From the IMG/VR virus record IMGVR_UViG_3300045135_000192, positions 1 through 22,067 of that record: a stretch of DNA of 22,067 bases; one strand, written 5' to 3'. This DNA is from a virus. Below are positions 4,930 through 11,681 of the stretch, one piece after another; the stretch's first letter is position 1, and each line of letters begins with the position of its first letter. The notes below the pieces were generated by a model. That model searched no databases. It was not told the origin of the DNA and was given only the letters and a program-made list of their open reading frames with translations. Both the position numbers and the translations under genes were made by a program.

Positions 4930-5321
4930 TTCGTTAACCCCTTTTGTTTTTCATATGTACGTAAGCCACCTAATCCTAACATACCCATCAACACTGTCAT
5001 CAATGAACCCATGTCAAAAGTAGGTAACTCAGGTATAACAATTCCTATATATGCACACAAGAATATTGTTATTGGTGCTAGTACAAAGTGCCAACAGAGT
5101 GCTACACCACAAGTCCAACCGATAAATGGCCTCCATCCTGCCACAAAAATAGACTTGTGTTGTGCCTCTGCTTTATTAATTTCAAGCTGACCTTTAGCTA
5201 GTTCTTGTGCGTGCTTCTCAGCCATAGTCGCTATCTCATGTGCCAACTTATTCTTGGCATCTTTATCTTCTATAAACTTGCCAACTAAATTGGTAACTGG
5301 CCCTATCAATGCTGTTAACAT
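4926..5321 (-). CDS. Holin, three-TM type (GTA holin-like)
   Basis: A 131-aa membrane protein. The N-terminal half (residues 15-56) is a charged, helical region. R64-P-F-I-G-W69 then leads into hydrophobic segments at about 67-81, 82-99 and 105-120, with a charged tail. The R-P-F-I-G-W lead-in and this layout match the three-TM holin family named for gene transfer agent release (GTA_holin_3TM). Such proteins make holes in the inner membrane and let the endolysin out. It lies directly before the endolysin gene (4-base overlap), which supports the assignment. The C-terminal G-L-G-G-L-R-T-Y-E-K is also typical. Confidence 0.85.
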   Translation of the reverse strand: MLTALIGPVTNLVGKFIEDKDAKNKLAHEIATMAEKHAQELAKGQLEINKAEAQHKSIFVAGWRPFIGWTCGVALCWHFVLAPITIFLCAYIGIVIPELPTFDMGSLMTVLMGMLGLGGLRTYEKQKGLTK

Positions 5322-5530
5322 TACTTCTGCTCCTTATGTTCATGACCCATCCATATACCAAAGACACCTGTCATCACACCCATGACCACAGATACAAATG
5401 CTGATTGTGCTGCTGTTGGTGCATCTAAATCCATGAACCATTCAGCACATCTCCATGACATGACTGTACTAGCAAGCATCATACATCTTGGTAGTATCTT
5501 CCATTTAAGAAACTGTTCTACTGTAACCAT
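5321..5530 (-). CDS. Small two-TM membrane protein of the lysis cluster
   Basis: A 69-aa protein with two likely membrane segments (about residues 13-33 and 40-62) and a charged C-terminus H-E-H-K-E-Q-K. The short loop carries D-L-D-A-P-T-A-A-Q. It overlaps the previous gene as TAATG and the holin as another one-base junction, so it is produced with the lysis proteins. It could be a second holin, a pinholin or an antiholin, but size and topology alone do not decide. No family name is recognised with confidence. Confidence 0.75.
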   Translation of the reverse strand: MVTVEQFLKWKILPRCMMLASTVMSWRCAEWFMDLDAPTAAQSAFVSVVMGVMTGVFGIWMGHEHKEQK

Positions 5531-5727
5531 TAGTATACCCTCACTTTATCAGTATCCACAAATGGTACGAGCTTACATATACACTCATATGTTTGTGGCT
5601 TATCGTCTTTCATAAAAGTTTGTTGATTAAGTTTGTCTTTGTAATCTATGCAATGATTTACGTTTTGGAAGTAAATACCACCAGTAGCAATACCATTCAT
5701 TGTGCAAGCAAGTAAGAAAGCTGTCAT
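5530..5727 (-). CDS. Unknown 65-aa Cys-containing protein, possible secreted or lipidated
   Basis: A small protein that begins M-T-A-F-L-L-A-C-T-M-N. L-L-A-C resembles a lipobox with Cys8, but the segment before it is too short and lacks positive charge, so lipidation is doubtful unless an unusual upstream start is used; no in-frame start is seen upstream. Further cysteines at 26, 49 and 51 could form disulfides or bind a metal. The start overlaps the preceding gene as ATGA and the end overlaps the next as TAATG. Its place in the lysis cluster raises the idea of an outer-membrane spanin, but no inner-membrane spanin partner is visible, so the function is unknown. Confidence 0.65.
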   Translation of the reverse strand: MTAFLLACTMNGIATGGIYFQNVNHCIDYKDKLNQQTFMKDDKPQTYECICKLVPFVDTDKVRVY

Positions 5728-6194
5728 ATGATACCTTTCTTTTTGGCTATGATTGCCAGTATAGTGACTACACCTGACAACATGGCTGTAATTAGTATAG
5801 CTAGTATTACCTTTAATGCTATCTCTTTGATCTTCTCTCTACGTTTCTCTGCATCTATCTTAGCTTGCCTTCTCTTCTTACGAGCTTCTGCACAGAAAGA
5901 AACATAGTCATTGTACAAACCTGCTCTGCCATATAGCTGCATGAACTCTCTAAGCTGATCGTTCTTGACTCTGATCTCTTCCAAAGCCATAAACTCTTCT
6001 AGGTCATTGTCTGTTTTACCTAGAAAGTTAGTCCAGATACTGTTCTTTTTCTTATGTAAATCTTGTTTGAGTTGTTCTTCTGCACCTACAAGAGTAGCGA
6101 TTTGAGAACCCACACTACTTATTTCTTTACCATTTTGAATGGTTTGTTTGATGATTGCAAATGCACTATTAGCTGCCACTAGCATTTCAAGCAT
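5724..6194 (-). CDS. Unknown helical protein with C-terminal membrane segment
   Basis: A 156-aa protein of a type seen in marine phages, without known function. Residues 1-40 are an amphipathic stretch (A-F-A-I-I-K-Q-T-I-Q-N-G-K-E-I). Residues 40-125 are charged and probably coiled, with L-Y-G-R-A-G-L-Y near 87-94 and a basic region A-R-K-K-R-R-Q-A-K. One transmembrane helix occupies about 127-150, followed by K-K-K-G-I-I. The topology suggests a cytoplasmic domain held at the inner membrane. It stands between the fibre genes and the holin; a role in virion assembly at the membrane or in lysis timing is possible. The stop overlaps the next gene as ATGA. Confidence 0.8.
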   Translation of the reverse strand: MLEMLVAANSAFAIIKQTIQNGKEISSVGSQIATLVGAEEQLKQDLHKKKNSIWTNFLGKTDNDLEEFMALEEIRVKNDQLREFMQLYGRAGLYNDYVSFCAEARKKRRQAKIDAEKRREKIKEIALKVILAILITAMLSGVVTILAIIAKKKGII

Positions 6195-6198
6195 AGTG

Positions 6199-6360
6199 TC
6201 ACCTCAGTAATAAACCTGCCATCATAACAATCATAGTACCTGCTGTACCAATCATAATATGTTCTATGCGTTTGATGCGAAGTATAGTTTCTTTCCATCT
6301 CTCAGCACATACTGCTTCATGTGTATCTATCTGTGCTTTTACTTCTGATGCCTTGACCAT
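6199..6360 (-). CDS. Small membrane protein with XhlA-like layout (53 aa)
   Basis: A 53-codon gene that fills the gap between the 156-aa gene and the last fibre gene. It starts at an ATG sharing a base with the preceding TAA (TAATG, 6358-6362) and stops at TGA 6199-6201. Residues 1-33 are charged and helical (T-H-E-A-V-C-A-E-R-W-K-E-T-I-L-R-I-K-R), and residues 34-52 form one membrane helix ending L-L-L-R. This layout, a helical domain followed by one TM at the end, recalls XhlA-type haemolysin or holin-accessory proteins, and the neighbourhood is lysis-related. The likeness is by architecture only. Confidence 0.7.
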   Translation of the reverse strand: MVKASEVKAQIDTHEAVCAERWKETILRIKRIEHIMIGTAGTMIVMMAGLLLR

Positions 6361-6815
6361 TACCCAGCAATCTCCATAAGTGTAATTGTTGAGGTTGTTC
6401 CACCTAATCCAACAGATGCTGTTGCATTATTTTGTGTAGATTTAAATTGACACTTATATGTTGTTGCTGATGTTGTGGCAGGAGAGTCAAGATATGAACA
6501 ACTAACAGTGCCAAGAGCATCACCTGTTGTTAAACTGTTACCTCCTCTACCACCCATACTAGCTATTATTTGTGTTGAATCTCTTAAAAGATTTATATCT
6601 AATTCTGTTCCAGTATTAGTATCTGTAAAACAAGAGCTAATTTGTGCAATTACAAGAACTTTGCTTGATGATGATGTTGGAGTGATTGTTGCCGTTAATC
6701 CAGTGTCAGCAAAGGTGCTTGAAGAGCTATTCTTTTGACCACTATACGTTCCACCAATTACTTGCAAAACACTACCAGTAGGCATACTTGATGAGTTTAA
6801 TTTTGTTAATGCCAT
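6360..6815 (-). CDS. Accessory fibre / receptor-binding type structural protein (151 aa)
   Basis: A Ser/Thr/Gly-rich, beta-rich protein with low charge, typical of phage fibre tips. The N-terminus M-A-L-T-K-L-N-S-S-S-M is nearly the same as that of the 376-aa fibre gene (M-A-L-S-K-I-K-S-S-S-M), so both may attach to the virion by the same short peptide. The rest alternates hydrophobic beta strands and Ser/Thr loops and ends I-T-L-M-E-I-A-G, a common ending of jelly-roll tips. AGGAG stands just before the start, at the end of the previous gene. Receptor binding is inferred from composition and context. Confidence 0.75.
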   Translation of the reverse strand: MALTKLNSSSMPTGSVLQVIGGTYSGQKNSSSSTFADTGLTATITPTSSSSKVLVIAQISSCFTDTNTGTELDINLLRDSTQIIASMGGRGGNSLTTGDALGTVSCSYLDSPATTSATTYKCQFKSTQNNATASVGLGGTTSTITLMEIAG

Positions 6816-6816
6816 G

Positions 6817-7665
6817 CTATGCTCCTATCAATTTAAATCCCATGAAAGCTGAATCACCAGACACATAAGCATTACCACTTGCATTGCCATCTTTATTGTA
6901 AACAGTAATCTCTACTGTATCTGCTACAGATAAATTTAAGATAGTTGAGCATTGATTCGTATATGATGAAATATTATATCCACTAGATTTTGTAAAATCA
7001 TTTGAAACCATTGTACTATTTGAACCATTTTTTCTAAATTGTATAAATGCTCGTTCACCATCATTACCTACACCAGAAAAGTTTGATGTTATGCTTGCAT
7101 TAAAAAAGTAAACCCCAGCTTTCCCACTAGGAACAGTAAAGGTTGTCCCATCAAAAGCACTGTCAGTATCTATTTCATCATTAGTAAAACCTGTAACTAT
7201 TGTAGTTGTATTTCTAGTAATCGTTTGTGTTGATGCTTTTTTTCCATAAAAATATGGAGTGTTAGTTTGTGAATTAGCTGATGGTAATACACCAGTTACT
7301 TTGCTTGTTAAATCAATAGTACTATCAGCAATCTTTGCATTAGTTACTGCACCAGTGCCAAGTTTATTTACTGTCACACTGCCATCAGTAGGTGTAGATA
7401 TTGTGCCAACATTACCAAACACTCTTACAAAGTCTATGACATCACTGCTAGATAATGTAGCACCTACAGTTAGAGTAGAACCACTAAGGCTCATTGTGCT
7501 ACTGCCTTGTATAACTCCGTTGATAGATACTAAAAGATTATTAACACTCTCTGGATAATAGTTTGCTCCATTGAGTTGTAGTGTATAGTCTGCTGTTGCA
7601 CTAGCTGTAAGGCTGTCTAGCTCCAAGAAAGCACCAGTTGTAGGTTGTTGTCCTATGTATGGCAT
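6817..7665 (-). CDS. Fibre protein with C1q-like C-terminal domain
   Basis: A 282-aa structural protein. Residues 1-90 begin M-P-Y-I-G-Q-Q-P and form a small beta domain that parallels the N-terminus of the S74 fibre (M-G-Y-V-G-N-E-P), including a P-T-D-G-S-V-T linker with N-A-K-I-A-D repeats. From about residue 137 to the end the pattern F-T-V-P-S-G-K-A-G-V-Y-F-F-N-A-S, then R-A-F-I-Q-F-R-K-N-G, and the final A-F-M-G-F-K-L-I-G resembles the C1q/TNF-like jelly roll, which forms trimers and binds ligands. The protein probably ends in a trimeric receptor-binding head. It joins the upstream 56-aa gene as TAATG, with AGGAGG about eight bases before its start. Confidence 0.8.
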   Translation of the reverse strand: MPYIGQQPTTGAFLELDSLTASATADYTLQLNGANYYPESVNNLLVSINGVIQGSSTMSLSGSTLTVGATLSSSDVIDFVRVFGNVGTISTPTDGSVTVNKLGTGAVTNAKIADSTIDLTSKVTGVLPSANSQTNTPYFYGKKASTQTITRNTTTIVTGFTNDEIDTDSAFDGTTFTVPSGKAGVYFFNASITSNFSGVGNDGERAFIQFRKNGSNSTMVSNDFTKSSGYNISSYTNQCSTILNLSVADTVEITVYNKDGNASGNAYVSGDSAFMGFKLIGA

Positions 7666-7835
7666 TATTCAGCCTCCTGTATTGTGTTGCCTTCAGCTAC
7701 CCATTCTTGGATTGCTTGGTAGTGTCTGTTAGCAGTGTCTATTGGTACAAACATTTCTTGACCATCTATTGTAACTAAAATTGAAGTGTTATTGGCATCT
7801 ATATATCTTGCATTACTTATATTCATTTCACTCAT
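7665..7835 (-). CDS. Small 56-aa phage protein (XkdW/YorD-like), tail region
   Basis: A 56-codon gene filling the gap between two fibre genes. It starts at ATG 7833-7835 behind TAGGAG and ends at a TAATG junction with the next gene. The protein has a variable N-terminus, then V-T-I-D-G-Q-E-M-F-V-P-I-D-T-A-N-R-H-Y and A-I-Q-E-W-V-A-E-G-N-T-I. This pattern of a short beta hairpin followed by Y-x-x-I-x-E-W-V-A-E-G-N is common in small proteins beside phage fibre genes and recalls the XkdW/YorD domain. A role as a fibre assembly helper or small virion part is inferred. Confidence 0.75.
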   Translation of the reverse strand: MSEMNISNARYIDANNTSILVTIDGQEMFVPIDTANRHYQAIQEWVAEGNTIQEAE

Positions 7836-7844
7836 TCTTTGCTC

Positions 7845-8975
7845 CTATAGCTCTGCATCTGCTGTCCAACCACCAAAAACACCCCATATTGTGCTTCCAG
7901 TAACTTGATTATTAATACCTATCATTTGTTCTGTTTGTGCAGTAAACATTAGATTTTGATGAAAAGATAAAACATTATCTGATGTTGGTGATGAACCACC
8001 AGAAGCAATATATCCAAGATAACCACTACTATTTCCGTATCTTACTACTGTTGGCTTAACTCTCATTCTTACTGGTAAATATATAGGACAATTCCCAGCA
8101 GCAGTTCCTCCCCACTGCACACAATTACCTAAAGGTTCTGAAAAAGAACTAAAAGAAGTACTATCAGAACCATTAGAGGGAGCAATACTATACTGCCCAG
8201 CTTTTTGAAAAAACCTCTGACACAAAATATGCTCTTCCCCAAATGACCTATGCTCAAATGGTGTGGCTTGTTCGCCTACTTCTAGTTGGATGCCAGTGAT
8301 TTGCCAAGTGGCGTTAGCTGTAGTCATAAAACCTGTAGACTGCTCTACACGTTCTGAACCAGTATTGGCTTGCCAAGTTGTTGATTGAGTTCCACTTGTA
8401 TATTCAGAACCTGCATCTAACCAGAACTGCAAACGCATACTTTTATTTGCGTCATTATCTAAACTACCAGAAGTATCACCATCAAACGTAATTGTTTTAT
8501 ATTCCCAAGTATCTGCACTGGTAATCGTATATTTCTGTCCGTGGACTCTTGTGTTGTCTTGGTCAAACAACTCTAATGAGTATGTGCTTGCTACTGAAGA
8601 TTTAACGTAAAATGATACAGTTACTTTCTCTGCATCACTTGTACCTTTTTTTAGTTGCTGTAAATCTTGACCTTCAAAGTTGTATTTGACTGTCATATTA
8701 TCGCCAGAGCTTAAAGTTGTTTCTTCTGTTGTCACAGTAACTTTGTAAGAGTTTGAAAAACCGTTTGGAGCATCTGTGCTTTGTTCTACGTCATAAACTA
8801 ATTCAGAACCAGATGAACCAGACTCAAATCTGTCCAAAGTGTAATCAGCGTTAGAAACACCTGTAAAGCTCGTACCCCTCTGAGCCACTTGCATTGCACC
8901 ATTGATGATAAGGTTACGTCTACCATGAATAGCAGTGTCAGCCATTGATGAGCTTTTTATTTTTGATAATGCCAT
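7845..8975 (-). CDS. Marine-phage tail fibre with GRRNLIINGAMQ motif
   Basis: A 376-aa fibre protein. The N-terminus M-A-L-S-K-I-K-S-S-S-M is shared with the 151-aa gene downstream. Residues 18-34 contain G-R-R-N-L-I-I-N-G-A-M-Q-V-A-Q-R-G, widespread in marine phage fibres. A carbohydrate-binding-like jelly roll covers about residues 50-240 and closes with I-Q-L-E-V-G-E-Q-A-T-P-F-E-H-R-S. The remaining 130 residues form a separate Ser/Gly-rich tip with several aromatic residues. It probably recognises surface sugars on the host. The start overlaps the stop of the S74 fibre as TAATG (8973-8977). Confidence 0.85.
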   Translation of the reverse strand: MALSKIKSSSMADTAIHGRRNLIINGAMQVAQRGTSFTGVSNADYTLDRFESGSSGSELVYDVEQSTDAPNGFSNSYKVTVTTEETTLSSGDNMTVKYNFEGQDLQQLKKGTSDAEKVTVSFYVKSSVASTYSLELFDQDNTRVHGQKYTITSADTWEYKTITFDGDTSGSLDNDANKSMRLQFWLDAGSEYTSGTQSTTWQANTGSERVEQSTGFMTTANATWQITGIQLEVGEQATPFEHRSFGEEHILCQRFFQKAGQYSIAPSNGSDSTSFSSFSEPLGNCVQWGGTAAGNCPIYLPVRMRVKPTVVRYGNSSGYLGYIASGGSSPTSDNVLSFHQNLMFTAQTEQMIGINNQVTGSTIWGVFGGWTADAEL

Positions 8976-10060
8976 TAGCTATTCTCCAATGCTGTAATTC
9001 TAGCTTCTAGTTCTTGTATGGTCTTCACGAGTAAAGGCACAAGCTTGCTTTGGTCTATGCCTTGATAGACAGGATTACCATCATCATCTACTTCATTGTG
9101 TGTGCCAGTAATAGCTTCAGGTACAACTGACTGCACCTCATGTGCTAAGAAGCCATCTACTGTAGTATCTGCATCTGCTATGAAGTTAAAACGTACTGGA
9201 TTAAGTTGCTTCAGTCTAGTTGTTGCATCCCAATCTGCTGTTACGTTTTCTTTTAGTCTGTAGTCTGAGGAGGTGGCATATGTTGTTGAAGAGCTATTTA
9301 CTGTAATCTTACCTTTTTCTACAGCATTATTTGTAAAAGATACTAGAGTTCCATCATTAGGTCTATTTACTATAAGAGCTTCAACACCTGAATTTGTATT
9401 GCTTGTTTCAATAAAAGCACCAACAATATTACCATCTACACTAAATTTATAATTGCTATTAATACTTGAAATTGCAATACCTACGTTGCCTGAGCTATCA
9501 ATACGCATACGTTCTGCACTGTTGGTTTGAAAGGCTATATCAACAGGACCTGCCCTTCCAATGTTCAATACATTAGAAGAATCAATACCTATAAAAGCAG
9601 CACCTCCACCTGTGTTTGCAATTTGTATTTGATTATTATCAGCAGATGCTACGTCTAGTGCTACAGTAGGTGAACTAACATTTATGCCAACCCTATTGTT
9701 TGTGCTATCAACTTTTAGTGTTGATGTGTCTACAGTTAGGTCACCATCTATAGCTATGTTCGTATCTAGCTTTGCACTTGTTACACTGCCGTCTGGTGGT
9801 GTAGTAGTCTGTAAAGCTTTGCCTAAATATATAACATAGAAATCATCTGTACTAGCTACGTTGCCTGTCATAGTCAAAGCAGTACCACTAACTGTATAAG
9901 CTTCTGTAGGCTCTTGTCTTACATTGTTTACAAAGACTTCAATCTCATTAGCATTAGCTACTGCATGAGTAAGAGTATAACTTGCACCCCCATCACCAGT
10001 AATGTCTTGCTTTGCAAAGCTCGTAAAGTTTACTGATGGTTCGTTACCTACATATCCCAT
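8975..10060 (-). CDS. Tail fibre with C-terminal S74 intramolecular chaperone
   Basis: A 361-aa fibre with three parts. Residues 1-85 (M-G-Y-V-G-N-E-P start) are a small beta domain likely to attach to the virion. Residues 85-260 are a repeat-rich shaft with D-S-T-N-N-R-V-G-I-N and E-R-M-R-I-D-S-S-G-N-V-G-I segments typical of beta-helical stalks. Residues 265-361 are a Peptidase_S74 intramolecular chaperone: S265-D-Y-R-L-K270 is the Ser-Lys dyad, followed by D-G-F-L-A-H-E-V-Q and a final coiled helix. Such domains help the shaft trimerise and then cut themselves off before the serine, so the mature fibre would end near residue 264. Confidence 0.93.
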   Translation of the reverse strand: MGYVGNEPSVNFTSFAKQDITGDGGASYTLTHAVANANEIEVFVNNVRQEPTEAYTVSGTALTMTGNVASTDDFYVIYLGKALQTTTPPDGSVTSAKLDTNIAIDGDLTVDTSTLKVDSTNNRVGINVSSPTVALDVASADNNQIQIANTGGGAAFIGIDSSNVLNIGRAGPVDIAFQTNSAERMRIDSSGNVGIAISSINSNYKFSVDGNIVGAFIETSNTNSGVEALIVNRPNDGTLVSFTNNAVEKGKITVNSSSTTYATSSDYRLKENVTADWDATTRLKQLNPVRFNFIADADTTVDGFLAHEVQSVVPEAITGTHNEVDDDGNPVYQGIDQSKLVPLLVKTIQELEARITALENS

Positions 10061-10067
10061 GTTTCAC

Positions 10068-10403
10068 CTATGTGCTTATTGCATCTACAGCACTAACAAT
10101 TACATCAAGTGATGTTGCTGTATCTGATACAAAATATAACCTATCACCTGATTCAACGACTATCTTTGACCCACCATCTATTAGCTCTAATGAACTATGT
10201 GCAGGTATTGTTACATCTTTAATTAGATAATAATTTAATGAACTAGCTGTTATATATGCTGAACAAGTAATCGCATTGGTTGTGATGTTTGTCATTCTGA
10301 TTGAGATCAGACAGTCATAGCTATCAAAGTTACTACCATCAGGTATATCTGTGGCAGCAGTACCTATCTCTCTCATTTTATATTGTCTAAAATTTTGTGC
10401 CAT
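10068..10403 (-). CDS. Small structural protein next to the T7-like fibre (111 aa)
   Basis: A 111-aa beta-rich protein starting M-A-Q-N-F-R-Q-Y-K-M-R-E-I-G. It has T-A-A-T-D-I-P, then C-L-I-S-I-R-M-T-N-I-T and the hydrophobic S-S-L-E-L-I-D-G-G-S-K-I-V-V-E-S-G-D-R-L-Y-F. This pattern resembles small head or tail decoration proteins of marine phages, where an Ig-like beta sandwich is common. It sits between the T7-type fibre and the S74 fibre, so it may be an adaptor joining fibres to the tail. No named family is recognised. TAGGAG precedes its start. Confidence 0.75.
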   Translation of the reverse strand: MAQNFRQYKMREIGTAATDIPDGSNFDSYDCLISIRMTNITTNAITCSAYITASSLNYYLIKDVTIPAHSSLELIDGGSKIVVESGDRLYFVSDTATSLDVIVSAVDAIST

Positions 10404-10412
10404 ATTTAACTC

Positions 10413-11681
10413 CTATAAGGCTATAGCCATTGCTACTGCAAAGCCTTGCCCTGCAAGTGTTGAGGTATCGGTTGCTGCATCTTGCCAACTCGATCCATTG
10501 TAAATCCTTAAAATATTACTAACTGTATTAAAGTATAAATCGCCAGTAGTTAAAGCATCTCCATCATTGTCTACTGTAGGATCGCTTGACTTAGCACCTA
10601 GATATGTATCATCAAAATTATCTACAGAAGCTGCTGCTAACTCAGCATAATACTTAGCTGAATACAAACCACCTGCTACTGGTGTTGATGTAGTATAAGA
10701 GCCACCACCACCTAATGCCCACTGTTTTGCAGAACCTACTGCTTGTGTTGATCCTATTGCATATTCTTTAGATGAATATTCTGTGCCATCTACTGTGCTG
10801 TCTGTATCAGTTGCCCATTGCTTTGCACTACCAGACCCTGCTGTATCAGTTACACCAGTACCACCAATCGCCCATGCCTTTGATGAATAGTTACTAGACT
10901 CTACTGCACCATCTGTTTTGATTGCATAGTTCTCTGCTTTTGTTGCATTTGTACTAGCATTTTGTATTGCAGTTAGATTATCTGTTACGTTTTGCAGATT
11001 AGTTGTTTCACCTGCTACTATAGTTACTTGACCTGATATTCCTGCGACTGTGGTTACATTAGAAGATATACCTGCTACTTCTTGAATTGCATCAGTAGCA
11101 TCAGTGCCATCTTCAATATCAGCTAGTGTTGATATATCTGCTGTTATTGCAGCTAATGAACTAACATCAGCTATTGTAGGCCCTGCTTCAGCAGCACCAG
11201 TAGTAGCATTAAATCCTAAAACCTTACCAAGCCTGTCTGCCTTCAATGGTAAAGTAAGACTAACTGCTGAATCTGAATCTTGTAATCTTAATGCTCTTGA
11301 GTTTTCATCATCAGCATCAGTTATCATAGTAAGCAAAGTATCTAGCTCAGTATTTAACTTTGCTATTTCAAATGCACCTGATGAAGGGAAGTCTGTAGTA
11401 CGTGCTAGTGGAACATCTCTGGTTATAATAACTGTACTACCACCTGTAGCTCCAGTTACAGTTGTTGTTACTGTACCTGTAGAGCCATCTCCACCACTAA
11501 CAGTATATAATGTTGTGTTAGCAGTTGAAGCATCATATGTTCTTTCTACATTATCTACATATACATTTAAGTCTGTAGATCCATCAAAGAAAACAAACGG
11601 AACTGTAAATGATGTTTGCGTTACACCTTGATTAACTGTGTAACTTATTCGTGGTGTGTTGTCACTTAATGCTATAGTCAT
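10413..11681 (-). CDS. T7 gp17-like tail fibre
   Basis: A 422-aa fibre whose first 140 residues match the virion-binding domain of T7 gp17: S-Y-T-V-N-Q-G-V-T-Q-T-S-F-T-V-P-F-V-F at 13-31, V-I-I-T-R-D-V-P-L-A-R-T-T-D-F around 84-98 and A-F-E-I-A-K-L-N-T-E-L-D. Residues 140-250 are Thr/Ala-rich and helical, including tandem T-V-A-G-I-S units. Residues 264-350 hold five copies of a unit like Y-S-S-K-x-W-A-x-G (SSKAWAIGG, SAKQWATDT, SSKEYAIGS, SAKQWALGG, SAKYYAELA). The end has G-D-L-Y-F-N-T-V-S-N-I-L-R-I-Y. It lacks the long receptor-binding tip of T7 (553 aa), so the accessory fibres downstream may carry the specificity. TAATG joins it to the preceding gene. Confidence 0.9.
   Translation of the reverse strand: MTIALSDNTPRISYTVNQGVTQTSFTVPFVFFDGSTDLNVYVDNVERTYDASTANTTLYTVSGGDGSTGTVTTTVTGATGGSTVIITRDVPLARTTDFPSSGAFEIAKLNTELDTLLTMITDADDENSRALRLQDSDSAVSLTLPLKADRLGKVLGFNATTGAAEAGPTIADVSSLAAITADISTLADIEDGTDATDAIQEVAGISSNVTTVAGISGQVTIVAGETTNLQNVTDNLTAIQNASTNATKAENYAIKTDGAVESSNYSSKAWAIGGTGVTDTAGSGSAKQWATDTDSTVDGTEYSSKEYAIGSTQAVGSAKQWALGGGGSYTTSTPVAGGLYSAKYYAELAAASVDNFDDTYLGAKSSDPTVDNDGDALTTGDLYFNTVSNILRIYNGSSWQDAATDTSTLAGQGFAVAMAIAL

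Noticed and set aside
7259-7558. 99-aa plus-strand ORF opposite the C1q-like fibre
   Set aside because: Antisense shadow of a Thr/Ser/Val-rich gene, with no SD and no gene of this direction anywhere in the late region.
11104-11631. 175-aa plus-strand ORF opposite the T7-like fibre
   Set aside because: Antisense shadow of a low-complexity Thr/Ala gene. The opposite strand clearly encodes the T7 gp17 domain.
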